20,561 nt of DNA. It comes from an uncultured Campylobacter sp. Its GTDB lineage: Bacteria; Campylobacterota; Campylobacteria; Campylobacterales; Campylobacteraceae. This document shows positions 1 through 7,980 of the stretch, in pieces. The position numbers and the translations under genes are program-made. The notes under the pieces are model-generated. The model did no database searches and was not told the origin of the DNA. It was given only the letters and a program-made list of their open reading frames with translations. The stretch covers positions 1 through 20,561 of the forward strand of contig NZ_CALIBF010000106.1 of assembly GCF_938045465.1 (NCBI RefSeq). The letters are read 5' to 3'. Each line of letters starts with the position of its first letter. The first letter of the stretch is position 1.

Positions 1-996
1 GACAGCCTAACGCAGCTCGAGCCGATCGGCGATAGATTTATGTTTAACTACAACTTCCCGGGCTTTTGCGTCGGTGAAGCAAGTCCGCTCAGAAGCCCGG
101 GCAGACGCGAGCTGGGGCATGGAAATTTAGCCAAAAGAGCGCTGTATCCGAGCATCGATCTAAACTCGCCGCAGTCTATCCGCGTGGTGAGTGAAATTTT
201 AGAGAGCAACGGCTCAAGCTCGATGGCTTCTGTCTGCGGCGGCGCACTTTCATTGCGCGCAGCGGGCGTACCTACGCTAAAGCTCGTTGCGGGCGTCGCG
301 ATGGGCTTGATTTTTGAGGGCGAAAAACACGCCGTGCTAACCGACATAATGGGGCTTGAGGATCACGACGGCGATATGGATTTTAAGGTCGCGGGTACCT
401 ATGAGGGCATCACCGCGCTTCAGATGGATATCAAGCTCGGCGGCATCAGCCTGGAGGTTTTAAAAGAGGCTCTCGCACAGGCAAAGCAGGCTCGCGCGCA
501 TATTTTGGGCCTTATGGAGCAGGCGGATGCGGCGATCGTCATAAATGAAGATGTGCTTCCGAAGCTTGAAATTTTTAGTGTCGAGGCGAGCAAAATCCCC
601 GACATCATCGGCCAAGGCGGCAAGGTCATCAAAGAGATCACCGAAAGCTTCGGCGTAAATATCGATCTGGATCGCGAAAAGGGCGAGGTCAAGATCCAAG
701 GCGCAAAATCTGGCGGCGTATCGGGCGCGAAAGAGAAAATTTTATCGATAGTCTCAAATTCTCGCGATTTTCGCAAGCCGCGCAATGAGCGTAAAGAGGT
801 AAAATTTCAGATCGGCGAGGAGTTTGACGGCGTGGTGCAAAGCGTGCTGGATTTCGGCACCTTTATCTCGCTGCGAGACGGCGTGGACGGACTGCTGCGC
901 GCTAAATTTATCACGACGCCTTACAAGGCGGGCGATGTGGTGCGAGTGCGCGTGACCGATCAGAAAGGCACTAAAATTTCACTGGAATTAGCTTAA
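1..996 (+). CDS. pnp: Polyribonucleotide nucleotidyltransferase (PNPase), 3' part
   Basis: This is the C-terminal part of PNPase, the phosphate-dependent 3'-5' exoribonuclease that degrades RNA to nucleoside diphosphates. The gene is cut by the window edge: the frame is open from base 1 and the first ATG at 40 is internal. Visible parts are the second RNase PH core, with the catalytic/metal motif DHDGDMDFK at 361-387, then a KH domain with the GQGG loop at about 610-621, then an S1 RNA-binding domain from about 800 to the end. The protein ends right after S1, so it lacks the long acidic tail that binds RNase E in E. coli. The next gene starts 20 nt downstream and probably shares its transcript. 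Identification is secure. Confidence 0.97.
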   Translation, partial: DSLTQLEPIGDRFMFNYNFPGFCVGEASPLRSPGRRELGHGNLAKRALYPSIDLNSPQSIRVVSEILESNGSSSMASVCGGALSLRAAGVPTLKLVAGVAMGLIFEGEKHAVLTDIMGLEDHDGDMDFKVAGTYEGITALQMDIKLGGISLEVLKEALAQAKQARAHILGLMEQADAAIVINEDVLPKLEIFSVEASKIPDIIGQGGKVIKEITESFGVNIDLDREKGEVKIQGAKSGGVSGAKEKILSIVSNSRDFRKPRNERKEVKFQIGEEFDGVVQSVLDFGTFISLRDGVDGLLRAKFITTPYKAGDVVRVRVTDQKGTKISLELA

Positions 997-1016
997 AATT
1001 TTAATAGGAGTATGAG

Positions 1017-1871
1017 ATGCAGCTTAAAAAGATTTTTTTCCCTATCGGCGGCGGCGAGGAGCTAGCCGAGCGCATACACGGAGCGCTGCTCGTGAATAAA
1101 TTTTTCGGTACGCATATAAACATAATGGCGTGCCAGCTCGATCCTAAGATGATCTACAACGTCCGTATGACGCTAAAAGGCGGCGTACTGATGGAGGAAT
1201 TTTTAAAATCCGCGGGCGATGAGATGAGGGCCGAACGCGAAGAGATTAAGGCGATCTTCGACGCCGAATGCGCTAAGCTCGATTTGGATCAAAACGACGA
1301 CGATCACGTCCCAAATAGCGCCGCTTTGAGGCATATGGTGGGCATTCGCTCCGAGCTGGTCGAGAAATACTCCAAATATTGCGATTTGGTGCTGGTTTCG
1401 GTGCCGCCTACGGGCTCTATCACGGGCACGTTCGAGGCGGCGGTCACCAAAAGCGGCAAGCCTTGCATCGTCATACCGCGCAAGCTGAAGGAGTTTAGGG
1501 CGGATAAAATTTTGGTCTCGCTTACCGGCACTGCGGCGTCTGCGCGAGCGCTCGATAATTGGCTGGAGCTTTTGCAGCGCGCCAAGTCCGTCACCGTCAT
1601 CACCGCAAACCACTATCTTCAAGACGACGTTTCCGAAACGAAGCGCCGCATAAGCGATTATCTGGCTCTGCACGGCATTAAAATCAACGTTTTCGAGGCG
1701 TTAAATGTCGAGGGCAAGATCCCGGGACAGGTGCTGCTAGAGTATGCCGACGCGGGCGATTTCGATCTAATTGTAGCGGGCTTGCACTCAGACAGCGGCA
1801 TCAAGGAGATCTTCTTAGGCGGCGCGTCGAAATACTTCCTGCAAAAGACCAAAATACCGGTCTTAATGTAG
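1017..1871 (+). CDS. Tandem universal stress protein (UspA family)
   Basis: A 284-residue cytoplasmic protein that reads as two UspA-type alpha/beta folds in tandem. The first starts with LKKIFFPIGGGEELAERIHG and the second at about residue 164 (DKILVSLTGTAASARALDNW). The last third, DFDLIVAGLHSDSGIKEIFL then GGASKYFL and KIPVLM, resembles the UspA nucleotide-binding end (G-rich loop followed by G-G-x-S/T and P-V-L), although the usual G-x2-G-x9-G-S/T spacing is not exact. Such proteins bind ATP/AMP or signal stress; no specific role can be read here. AGGAG at 1006-1010 lies six bases before the ATG. It follows pnp by 20 nt, so co-transcription is likely. An imperfect hairpin begins just after the stop. 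Confidence 0.8.
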   Translation: MQLKKIFFPIGGGEELAERIHGALLVNKFFGTHINIMACQLDPKMIYNVRMTLKGGVLMEEFLKSAGDEMRAEREEIKAIFDAECAKLDLDQNDDDHVPNSAALRHMVGIRSELVEKYSKYCDLVLVSVPPTGSITGTFEAAVTKSGKPCIVIPRKLKEFRADKILVSLTGTAASARALDNWLELLQRAKSVTVITANHYLQDDVSETKRRISDYLALHGIKINVFEALNVEGKIPGQVLLEYADAGDFDLIVAGLHSDSGIKEIFLGGASKYFLQKTKIPVLM

Positions 1872-1877
1872 CTTGAG

Positions 1878-1922
1878 GCTTAGACGCCGTGTCGCGGTAT
1901 ATCGCTCGCACCGCGTCTAGGC
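1878..1922 (+). terminator. Imperfect hairpin after the Usp gene
   Basis: The arms 1878-1891 and 1909-1922 pair over 14 positions with one C-C mismatch and one G-T wobble. A short GCG/CGC can also pair inside the loop. The hairpin starts seven bases after the stop codon. No T-run follows, so this may be a weak or factor-dependent terminator, or an RNA 3'-end stabiliser, not a classical intrinsic terminator. Confidence 0.4.
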
Positions 1923-2269
1923 TTAAGTCGGCTTTTAAGCGCCGCAAGCTAAAGCTTAAATTTTAATCGGCTCGTCGTGACTTTGCTAGTCCGTCCGCAA
2001 ATCTCGCGGTTTGCTATTTTGCGGATAGGTTGCGATTAATTTTACCGCTAGCTTTGCTGGCGAGCCGCGTTTGCTTTGTCGCGGCTAGAGAGCAAGTATA
2101 TCCGCGGCGAGCGGAGTTAGCGGTCGCGGCAAGCTCACCGGTCTATCTTTAAGCGCGCCGAGTTTGGAATTTCCATGCCTGCCGTTTTGACTGCATCGCA
2201 AAATTTTGCATAAAATTTGCGCTTGAAATTTCTGTTTGCACGCTAAATTTTAAATTCCAAGGAGCGCAG
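1923..2269. other. Gene-free, hairpin-rich intergenic stretch
   Basis: I find no plausible coding frame in this stretch. It holds several short inverted repeats: TCCGCAAA at 1994-2001 with TTTGCGGA at 2018-2025, and GCCGCG at 2064-2069 with CGCGGC at 2080-2085. The base composition is G+C-rich like the Usp gene, in sharp contrast with the AT-rich ORF that starts at 2270. It may be the remains of a decayed gene. The final bases carry the ribosome binding site of the next ORF. Confidence 0.5.
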
Positions 2270-2725
2270 ATGGCGTTTGAAAATGCAATTATCACAAAAG
2301 ATGATGATGAGAAGTATGGATTGAGTGAAATTTACTACAAATATAATCCATACTATGAGACTTTCATTAATGAATTACGATGGACTATCGATAGGGAAAG
2401 AGATTGCTGGGCTTGGTTTCTTTATAGCTTCCCAGGCTATGAATACGACCACGATTACGATACAAAGTCTATTTGGATATTATATCATAAAGGTGAAATT
2501 ATAGAGATGATTATAGATCATGAGGTAAATATTAATAGGAAATTAGTTCCAGAGGAATTTCATAGGATTTGGAAACTCCTAGATTTAAAACCAAATCATA
2601 CGCAAAGTCTTAATAAGCAAGATATTTTATGCCTGTTAAAAGAAATTTTAGAAGCATATAGGGACTGTGATTTGTGGAAACCGGAGCCGAATTATACTAT
2701 GGAACTTCAAGATCTAACTGATTGA
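2270..2725 (+). CDS. AT-rich hypothetical protein (151 aa)
   Basis: I do not recognise a family. The product is a 151-residue acidic, soluble-looking protein without signal peptide or membrane segment. It is rich in Tyr and Trp (YYKYNPYYETF near residue 23, CWAWFLYSFPGYEYDHDYD near residue 46), and the second half is helical (QDILCLLKEILEAYRD). AAGGAG at 2259-2264 sits five bases before the ATG, so translation is plausible. Its codons are clearly more A/T-rich than those of the core genes on either side, which suggests lateral acquisition. Small, acidic, aromatic-rich orphan proteins of this size are often toxin-immunity proteins, but no toxin gene is adjacent and that reading is only a guess. 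It converges with the antiporter gene across 138 nt. Confidence 0.7.
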   Translation: MAFENAIITKDDDEKYGLSEIYYKYNPYYETFINELRWTIDRERDCWAWFLYSFPGYEYDHDYDTKSIWILYHKGEIIEMIIDHEVNINRKLVPEEFHRIWKLLDLKPNHTQSLNKQDILCLLKEILEAYRDCDLWKPEPNYTMELQDLTD

Positions 2726-2792
2726 GCTGCAAAATAGAGCTTTAAATTTAACTTCATTTTAGTCCCGCATAAAATCAAATTTCATAGAATTC

Positions 2793-2820
2793 TAGAATTT
2801 CGCAAAATTTTGAAATTCTA
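2793..2820. terminator. Inverted repeat between convergent genes
   Basis: TAGAATTTC at 2793-2801 and GAAATTCTA at 2812-2820 form a perfect nine-base inverted repeat, with a central AAAATTTT that can add pairing. It lies between two converging genes, in AT-rich DNA with T-runs on both strands, so it could end transcription from both sides. The stem is AT-only apart from two G-C pairs, so it would be weak. Confidence 0.4.
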
Positions 2821-2863
2821 AAATTCCAAAATCCTATAATTCCAAAATTTTAAAACCCCCGTC

Positions 2864-4003
2864 CTAAAATTTCTTGTAAATAAAATTTATCAAAATCATC
2901 GACGCGAGCGCCTCTATGAGCGAGGCGATGATCATCGCGAAGTATATCTCTTGCGAGATCGCGGCGGTGGAGTAAAAAAGTGTCGCCGTGGCGATCACTA
3001 GCGTCAGAGGCATAGAAAGCGATAGTGCGAAAAGCGCCGCGCCTTTGCGCCCTAAGGTGCTTAAAAACGTAGCGCTTGCAAGCAGCCTGATGCCAAACAT
3101 CAGCGCCGCTAGGCTTACGGCAAAGCTCATCACTCCTGGCATAAGAAGCGCTTCTAGCTTGATCACGGCTCCGGTGTGTATGAAAAATATCGGCACCAAA
3201 AAGCCGAAGCCGAACGACGATAGCTTCTCGATGAGGTCGTCCTTGTGCGAGAAAAAGGTCGGCAGAAAGGTGCCTGCGATGAAAGCACCGATGACGACCT
3301 CAAGCCCCAAAAGCATCACCCCCGCGCAGATGAGGCAAAACAGCGCCATCGCAAATCGCACGTCCTTTTCGTTTTTGTCGTATTTGGGCATAATGACTGT
3401 TTTTAGCGCGGGGAACCACCAAAATAAAATTTCAAGCCCTTTAAAAACCGCTAGGGCTGCCACGGAAAAGCCCAAAAGCGCGCCGATGTGAAGCGCCATC
3501 TCGACGCCGAAGCCGTTTTTAAGGTAGATGCCGCCCACCGTGAGGGCGGCGATGCTGATGAGCTCGCCGATCACGCCCGCGGGCATCGCGAGATTTAGCC
3601 ACGCTTGATCCTTGCCGTATTCCTTGTACAGCGCCGAAAGCAGCCCGACGCTCATCAGAGGCGCTGCGATGATAAGCATCTGCGGCAGTTCAAACATCCA
3701 AACTGCAAGCGCGCTTAGGATATAAAGTAGCGCCAAAAAGATTAGGATCAGCCGCAGAATTTTACGCGGCATCGCAAGCAGCGCACGGAAATCCACCTCG
3801 CAGCCCGCCAAAAACATAAGGTAGCAAAAGCCGATCTGCGCGGCTAGATCGAAGGTCGCGCTTGGCGGCAAAAGCCCTAAATTTGCAGCTATAATGCCAA
3901 GCATGATCTCCATGGGCGAGAGCGGAATTCTAGCTAAGCTAGCCAAAAATGGCGAAGCAAAGATCAAAAACGATAGCGCGATTAGGACGTAAATTTCATT
4001 CAT
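2864..4003 (-). CDS. Cation/proton antiporter (Na+/H+ exchanger family)
   Basis: A 379-residue inner-membrane protein with about eleven to twelve hydrophobic segments, matching the Na+/H+ exchanger domain (PF00999; CPA2/KefB-like). Diagnostic features are the early GIIAANLGLLPPS loop, the FLAGCEVDFRALL motif (about residues 64-75) and the half-channel segment around LGLEVVIGAFIAGTFLPTFF. Where NapA-type transporters have paired acidic residues in the core helix, this protein shows AMPAGVIGELISIAALTVGG, with a single acid at Glu147; exchange stoichiometry cannot be inferred from that alone. There is no C-terminal TrkA/RCK regulatory domain. The ATG is the only plausible start, as a stop lies seven codons upstream in frame. 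It closes a minus-strand run after topA and the phosphodiesterase. The transported ion is not known. Confidence 0.85.
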   Translation of the reverse strand: MNEIYVLIALSFLIFASPFLASLARIPLSPMEIMLGIIAANLGLLPPSATFDLAAQIGFCYLMFLAGCEVDFRALLAMPRKILRLILIFLALLYILSALAVWMFELPQMLIIAAPLMSVGLLSALYKEYGKDQAWLNLAMPAGVIGELISIAALTVGGIYLKNGFGVEMALHIGALLGFSVAALAVFKGLEILFWWFPALKTVIMPKYDKNEKDVRFAMALFCLICAGVMLLGLEVVIGAFIAGTFLPTFFSHKDDLIEKLSSFGFGFLVPIFFIHTGAVIKLEALLMPGVMSFAVSLAALMFGIRLLASATFLSTLGRKGAALFALSLSMPLTLVIATATLFYSTAAISQEIYFAMIIASLIEALASMILINFIYKKF

Positions 4004-4106
4004 ATGCTTTGGCCTCGCATCCTTTTAGATTTTCTCCGCACTGCTTTAGAATTTTTTCGCATCTTTCTAGCATTTTCTCTGGCTGCCCAGGGGCTTTTCG
4101 TATCAT
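3996..4106 (-). CDS. Possible 36-residue peptide with heptad cysteines
   Basis: A short frame begins with ATG at 4106, two bases after the phosphodiesterase stop codon. It is preceded by AAGGAA-type sequence inside the end of that gene, and its TGA overlaps the antiporter start by eight bases. The predicted peptide is strongly charged and helical (MLERCEKILKQC, then GENLKGCEAKAYE). Its only three cysteines are at 16, 23 and 30, exactly seven apart. The position, filling the gap between two genes with coupled ends, is what translational coupling would look like. Chance cannot be excluded for a frame this short, and I know of no homologue. Confidence 0.3.
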   Translation of the reverse strand: MIRKAPGQPEKMLERCEKILKQCGENLKGCEAKAYE

Positions 4107-4107
4107 T

Positions 4108-5151
4108 TTAAGACTTCCTTTCGGTCGCTTTATAGTTCTTTGCGCTGCGAACAGAGACGAAATATGCGCAATTTTCGCTCTTGTACCACAACACAGGCAA
4201 ACCGAAAAGCCGCTTTTTGCGCCCGCAAATCTCGCCCGGATTTAACACGAGCGTGCCGTTTTTATCCATCGCCGCGGCGAAATAGTGGGTATGGCCGTAA
4301 ATTTTGATAGTTGGAATTTTACCCGCGTCTCGCCCGCACAGGCCCCGATTTTTACTTTCGCCGTTTGCATCGGGGCTCGAACTCGCGGTCAAATTTGAGT
4401 TCAAGTTTGGTGCGACTAAATTTGCGCCCAAGTTCGGCGCGACTAAGTTTGCGCTTAAACTCGGCGCTGTTAAATTTACTGCGCGATTGGCACTTGAGCT
4501 TGCTTTAGAATTCATATCTGGGCTCATATCAGCGGCTAAATTCGCGTTTGCATTTGAGTTTAAATCTGCGTTCGAGCCCGAAGCAAGGTCCGCGCCTAAG
4601 TCTAAATTTACGTTTGAGTTCGCGCCTGCATTCAAGCTCAAGCTCGCATTTAAACCCGCGGATTGACCACTTTTTAAATTTGCGCTCGCACTACCTATGT
4701 TTTTAAAATTTGCATCTGCACGGCGCGTGCCATTTAAAATTTTATCAACATTCGCAGCATTAAAATTTGAGTTTAAATTTGCCGCGCGATCCGCGCCCGC
4801 ACCTAAATTCGCGTCTAAATTTAATCCATCTGCTTCATTTTGCGCCGCGGACTCCTCGTCAAAGAGATAAAACGGATGGTGCATTATTTTTAGTTGCAGC
4901 CCGGCAAACTCCGTGCAGAAGGGCTCATCGTACAGGTTGAACTCATTTTTAAACTCAGTAAGCGCCTCGTCGTTGTTCCCTAAAACCGCGAAGTAGGGCT
5001 TGCCGCTTTGTCGCAAAAGCCGCAGCGTCCCGCTCTCGACGATGTCACCTGCGTGCACGAGCAGGTCGGCGCCTCGCGCGAGCAGCCACTCTATGGCGCT
5101 GGCAGCGACCTTTGTTTCGCGATGAGAGTCCGAGATGACGCCTATTATCAA
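4108..5151 (-). CDS. YfcE/MJ0936-type metallophosphoesterase with a long low-complexity insert
   Basis: A calcineurin-like phosphodiesterase of the small YfcE/MJ0936 group, normally about 165-180 residues. Metal ligands are visible: D8 and H10 (SDSH), D36 (HAGD), N59 (GNND), H91/H92 (MHH) and H287/H289 (GHTH), with the LNPGE turn at 303-307. Between the MHH strand and GHTH, residues about 99-280 are an Asn/Ala/Leu/Ser/Asp-rich insert with nine-residue repeats such as NLGANLVAP. Removing it leaves a normal-length enzyme of about 165 residues. The insert lies outside all ligand motifs, so activity may be kept. The start is TTG at 5151, overlapping the topA TGA (TTGA), with only a weak ribosome binding site; coupling to topA translation is likely. 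The natural substrate of this family is not settled, and none is implied by context. Confidence 0.85.
   Translation of the reverse strand: MIIGVISDSHRETKVAASAIEWLLARGADLLVHAGDIVESGTLRLLRQSGKPYFAVLGNNDEALTEFKNEFNLYDEPFCTEFAGLQLKIMHHPFYLFDEESAAQNEADGLNLDANLGAGADRAANLNSNFNAANVDKILNGTRRADANFKNIGSASANLKSGQSAGLNASLSLNAGANSNVNLDLGADLASGSNADLNSNANANLAADMSPDMNSKASSSANRAVNLTAPSLSANLVAPNLGANLVAPNLNSNLTASSSPDANGESKNRGLCGRDAGKIPTIKIYGHTHYFAAAMDKNGTLVLNPGEICGRKKRLFGLPVLWYKSENCAYFVSVRSAKNYKATERKS
4409..4489 (-). repeat. 27-bp (9-codon) tandem repeats within the phosphodiesterase insert
   Basis: Units at 4409-4435 and 4436-4462 match at 21 of 27 bases; a more degenerate third unit follows at 4463-4489. In the coding frame the first two give NLGANLVAP and SLSANLVAP. 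The surrounding insert (4312-4857) is built of looser variants of the same words (NLNSN, NLDAN, ADLNSN). The repeats keep the reading frame throughout. Confidence 0.75.
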
Positions 5152-7379
5152 TCGATCTCTTCTTTAAGCTTGCACTGCGGACACTCGGCGAAGTTGCCTT
5201 TTTTCAGCTCTTTGCGGAGCATGTATGAGTTGCCGCACTGCGGGCACGCGCGCGCAATCGGCGCGTAGTTGCTCACAAAGCCGCATTTTGGGTAGTTCGT
5301 GCAGCCGTAGAATTTACCGCGTCTTGAGAAGCGCTCGACGATCTCGCCCGTGCCGCAGCTCGGGCACTTGACGCCCGTGGAGAGCAGCGGCTTTTTCTCT
5401 TTCGCCGCGCCCTCGATTTTGCGCGAGTATTTGCACTTCGGATAGCCCTCGCAAGCGATAAACTCGCCGTATCTGCCCTTGCGCTTGATCAAATTTTTAC
5501 CGCACTGCGGGCATTTTTCATCTAGCACTTCGGGCGCCGCCTTCTCCTCGCTCGCCCCCTCGGTGCCGGCGTCCGCGTTGCGCGAGTATTTGCATTTCGG
5601 ATAGTTCGAGCAAGCGATAAACTCGCCGAATCTGCCCTGGCGCTTAAGTAGCTCGCCGCCGCAGTTCGGGCATGCTTCGCCGATCTTTTCGGCTAGCTTT
5701 TGGCTTGCAATCGAGGTTTTGCCTTTGGCGATCTCGTCCATAAAAGGGTAGTAAAAATCCGCTAAAATTTGCTGCCAGTCCGCTTTGTTTTCAGCGATGT
5801 TGTCGAGTTTCTCTTCCATTTTGGAGGTAAACTCGCTATCGACGATATTTTTAAAATTTTGCTCCAGCATCTCGGTGATCTTAAAGGCGATCTCGCTCGG
5901 TACCAGGTGTTTTTGCTCGATATTTACGTAGTTGCGCGCCGTAAGCAGCGAGATGGTAGGCGCATAGGTCGAGGGCCTGCCGATACCGAGGCTTTCGAGC
6001 TTTTTGATGAGGCTTGCTTCCGAATAGCGCGCCGGCGGCTCGGTGAAGTGCTGCTGCGAGCTTAGGCTTTGCAGGCTCATCGCGTCGCCCGTATCGAAGT
6101 TCGGTAAAATTTTATCCTTATCCAGATCGCCGTAAGCCTTGTAAAAACCGTCAAATTCCACCTTGCGCCCGCTGATCTTAAATGCGCCCGCTTCGCCGCG
6201 CACGATGATCGTTTGGATCTGCGAGACGCTAGGGCTCATCTGCGAGGCTATGAAGCGGTTGTAGATGAGCGCGTAAAGGCGGTATTCGTCGCGAGGCAGG
6301 ATTTTTTGCGCGAGCTCGGGGGTAAGCTTTAGATCGGTAGGCCGTATCGCTTCGTGCGCTTCCTGCGCGCCTTTGCTTTTAGTGGCGTATAAATTCGGGC
6401 TTTTCGGTAGATACTTTTCGCCGAAGCGCTGCTCGATCAGCTCGCGAGCCGCCGCGATCGCTTCTTTGGCGATATTTAGCGAGTCGGTTCGCATATAGGT
6501 GATCGCGCCGCCGTTTTTGGTATTGACGCCTTCGTAAAGGCTCTGCGCGAGGCTCATCGTCTTTCGCGGATTAAAGCCCAGAGCCGTGCTCGCCGCCTGT
6601 TGCAGCGTCGAGGTCATAAACGGCGGGTAGGGGTTTGTCTTGCGCGATTTGCTCTCGATACTCTCTACGCTAAATTTGTCTTTTTGCAGCTCAGAGACGA
6701 TCTCGCTAGCCTGCGCCGCGTTTTTAACCGAGAGCTTTTCCATCTTTTTGCCGCGAAACTCCACGAGCTCGGCTTCTAAGTCCTTTTTAAAAACCGCGTC
6801 GATGCTGTGAAATTCTACCGGCTTAAAATTTAAAATTTCGCGCTCGCGATCAACGACGATCTTAAGCGCGGCACTTTGAACGCGACCCGCGCTTAAGCCG
6901 CGCTGGATCTTTAAATTTAAAAGCGGACTTAGCTTGTAGCCCACGATGCGATCGAGCAGGCGACGCGCTTGTTGGGCGTTTACGCTCGCGATATTAAGCT
7001 TGCGCGGTGAGCTTAGCGCGTTTGAGATCGCACTTTTGGTGATCTCGTGAAATACGATGCGCGGCAGATCCTCCGCCTGCTTGCCGATCGAAGCTGCGAT
7101 ATGATAGGCGATCGCCTCGCCCTCGCGGTCCTCGTCCGTCGCGAGATAAATTTGATCCGCCTTTTTGGCGAGTGTCTTTATCTGCTTTACGATCTGATCG
7201 TGATCGGCGCTGATTTCGTATTCGGGCTCGAAGCTTTTATCTTTGATTTTGATGCCGAAGCGTTTTTTAGGAAGGTCGCGGATATGGCCTTTAGACGCGA
7301 TTACGTCGTAATCGGCGCCTAAGAAATTTTTGATAGTTTTGGCTTTTGCGGGGGATTCTACGATGATTAAATTTTTCAT
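5148..7379 (-). CDS. topA: DNA topoisomerase I (type IA) with four zinc-ribbon modules
   Basis: Relaxes negatively supercoiled DNA by single-strand passage. The TOPRIM domain is at the N terminus, with E9 (VESP) and the acidic motif TDEDREGE at 81-88. LSAGRVQSAALKIVVDRERE at 162-181 is the conserved gate region. The catalytic tyrosine is Y295 in ITYMRTDS. The C terminus has four Cys4 modules: C570/573/590/596, C623/626/643/649, C672/675/693/699 and C712/715/733/736. The 743-residue length is normal for epsilonproteobacterial TopA. The ATG at 7379 lies three bases after the dcd stop, with AAAGGA inside the dcd end as ribosome binding site. The 3' end overlaps the phosphodiesterase start, so all three are probably one transcript. 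Confidence 0.98.
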   Translation of the reverse strand: MKNLIIVESPAKAKTIKNFLGADYDVIASKGHIRDLPKKRFGIKIKDKSFEPEYEISADHDQIVKQIKTLAKKADQIYLATDEDREGEAIAYHIAASIGKQAEDLPRIVFHEITKSAISNALSSPRKLNIASVNAQQARRLLDRIVGYKLSPLLNLKIQRGLSAGRVQSAALKIVVDREREILNFKPVEFHSIDAVFKKDLEAELVEFRGKKMEKLSVKNAAQASEIVSELQKDKFSVESIESKSRKTNPYPPFMTSTLQQAASTALGFNPRKTMSLAQSLYEGVNTKNGGAITYMRTDSLNIAKEAIAAARELIEQRFGEKYLPKSPNLYATKSKGAQEAHEAIRPTDLKLTPELAQKILPRDEYRLYALIYNRFIASQMSPSVSQIQTIIVRGEAGAFKISGRKVEFDGFYKAYGDLDKDKILPNFDTGDAMSLQSLSSQQHFTEPPARYSEASLIKKLESLGIGRPSTYAPTISLLTARNYVNIEQKHLVPSEIAFKITEMLEQNFKNIVDSEFTSKMEEKLDNIAENKADWQQILADFYYPFMDEIAKGKTSIASQKLAEKIGEACPNCGGELLKRQGRFGEFIACSNYPKCKYSRNADAGTEGASEEKAAPEVLDEKCPQCGKNLIKRKGRYGEFIACEGYPKCKYSRKIEGAAKEKKPLLSTGVKCPSCGTGEIVERFSRRGKFYGCTNYPKCGFVSNYAPIARACPQCGNSYMLRKELKKGNFAECPQCKLKEEID

Positions 7380-7382
7380 TGC

Positions 7383-7946
7383 TTAATCCTTTAGAATTCT
7401 AGGCAGCGTGATGCCCTTTTGGCTTTGGTATTTGCCCTTTTTGTCGCAGTAGCTCACCTCGCACGGCTCATCTCCTTGCAGAAACAAAACCTGCGCGATG
7501 CCTTCGTTCGCGTAAATTTTTGCAGGCAGCGGCGTGGTGTTGGAAATTTCAATCGTGATGTGTCCCTCAAAACCGGGCTCAAATGGCGTTACGTTTACGA
7601 TGATGCCGCAGCGCGCGTAGGTACTTTTGCCCAGACAGATCGCAAGCACATCGCGCGGCATTTTGAAGTATTCGATGGTGCGCGCTAGCGCGAAGGAATT
7701 CGGCGGTACGATGCAGACGTCGCCCTCAAAATCCACGACGTTTTTTGCGTCGAAATTTTTAGGATCGACGACCGTTCCGCCGACATTTGTAAAAATTTTA
7801 AATTCGCGCGCTACGCGTATGTCGTATCCGTAGCTGGAAAGTCCGTAGCTAACGACGCCGCGGCCGATATTCTCCTCGCAAAAGGGCGCTATCATATCGT
7901 GCTGCTGCGACATCTGTCTGATCCATTTATCGCTTTTCAGTCCCAT
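7383..7946 (-). CDS. dcd: dCTP deaminase
   Basis: Converts dCTP to dUTP, feeding thymidylate synthesis. The 187-residue product has the family's active-site stretch GKSTYARCGIIVNVTPFEPG, with S108 and R112, and the catalytic glutamate E133 in HITIEISN, matching S111, R115 and E138 of the E. coli enzyme. The C-terminal tail KGKYQSQKGITLPRI closes over the nucleotide in this family. It lacks the extra features I would expect of a bifunctional DCD-DUT, though sequence alone cannot fully exclude that. AAGGAA lies seven bases before the ATG. It heads the minus-strand run with topA and is divergent from asparaginase. Confidence 0.96.
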   Translation of the reverse strand: MGLKSDKWIRQMSQQHDMIAPFCEENIGRGVVSYGLSSYGYDIRVAREFKIFTNVGGTVVDPKNFDAKNVVDFEGDVCIVPPNSFALARTIEYFKMPRDVLAICLGKSTYARCGIIVNVTPFEPGFEGHITIEISNTTPLPAKIYANEGIAQVLFLQGDEPCEVSYCDKKGKYQSQKGITLPRILKD

Positions 7947-7980
7947 AAAATTTCCTTAAAATAATCAAAATTTTTCGCGC

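Noticed and set aside
4409..4489. Repeats as a phase-variable tract
   Set aside because: Units are 27 bp, so copy-number changes stay in frame; no homopolymer or short tandem tract able to switch the gene off is seen here.
4304..4666. Plus-strand ORF of 120 codons rich in Phe, Lys and Ala
   Set aside because: It is the antisense of the repeat insert in the phosphodiesterase; its FGATKFA repeats simply mirror the coding repeats, and no ribosome binding site precedes it.
7383..7946. Bifunctional dCTP deaminase/dUTPase
   Set aside because: Key residues and tail fit an ordinary dCTP deaminase; nothing specific to the bifunctional type could be pointed to.
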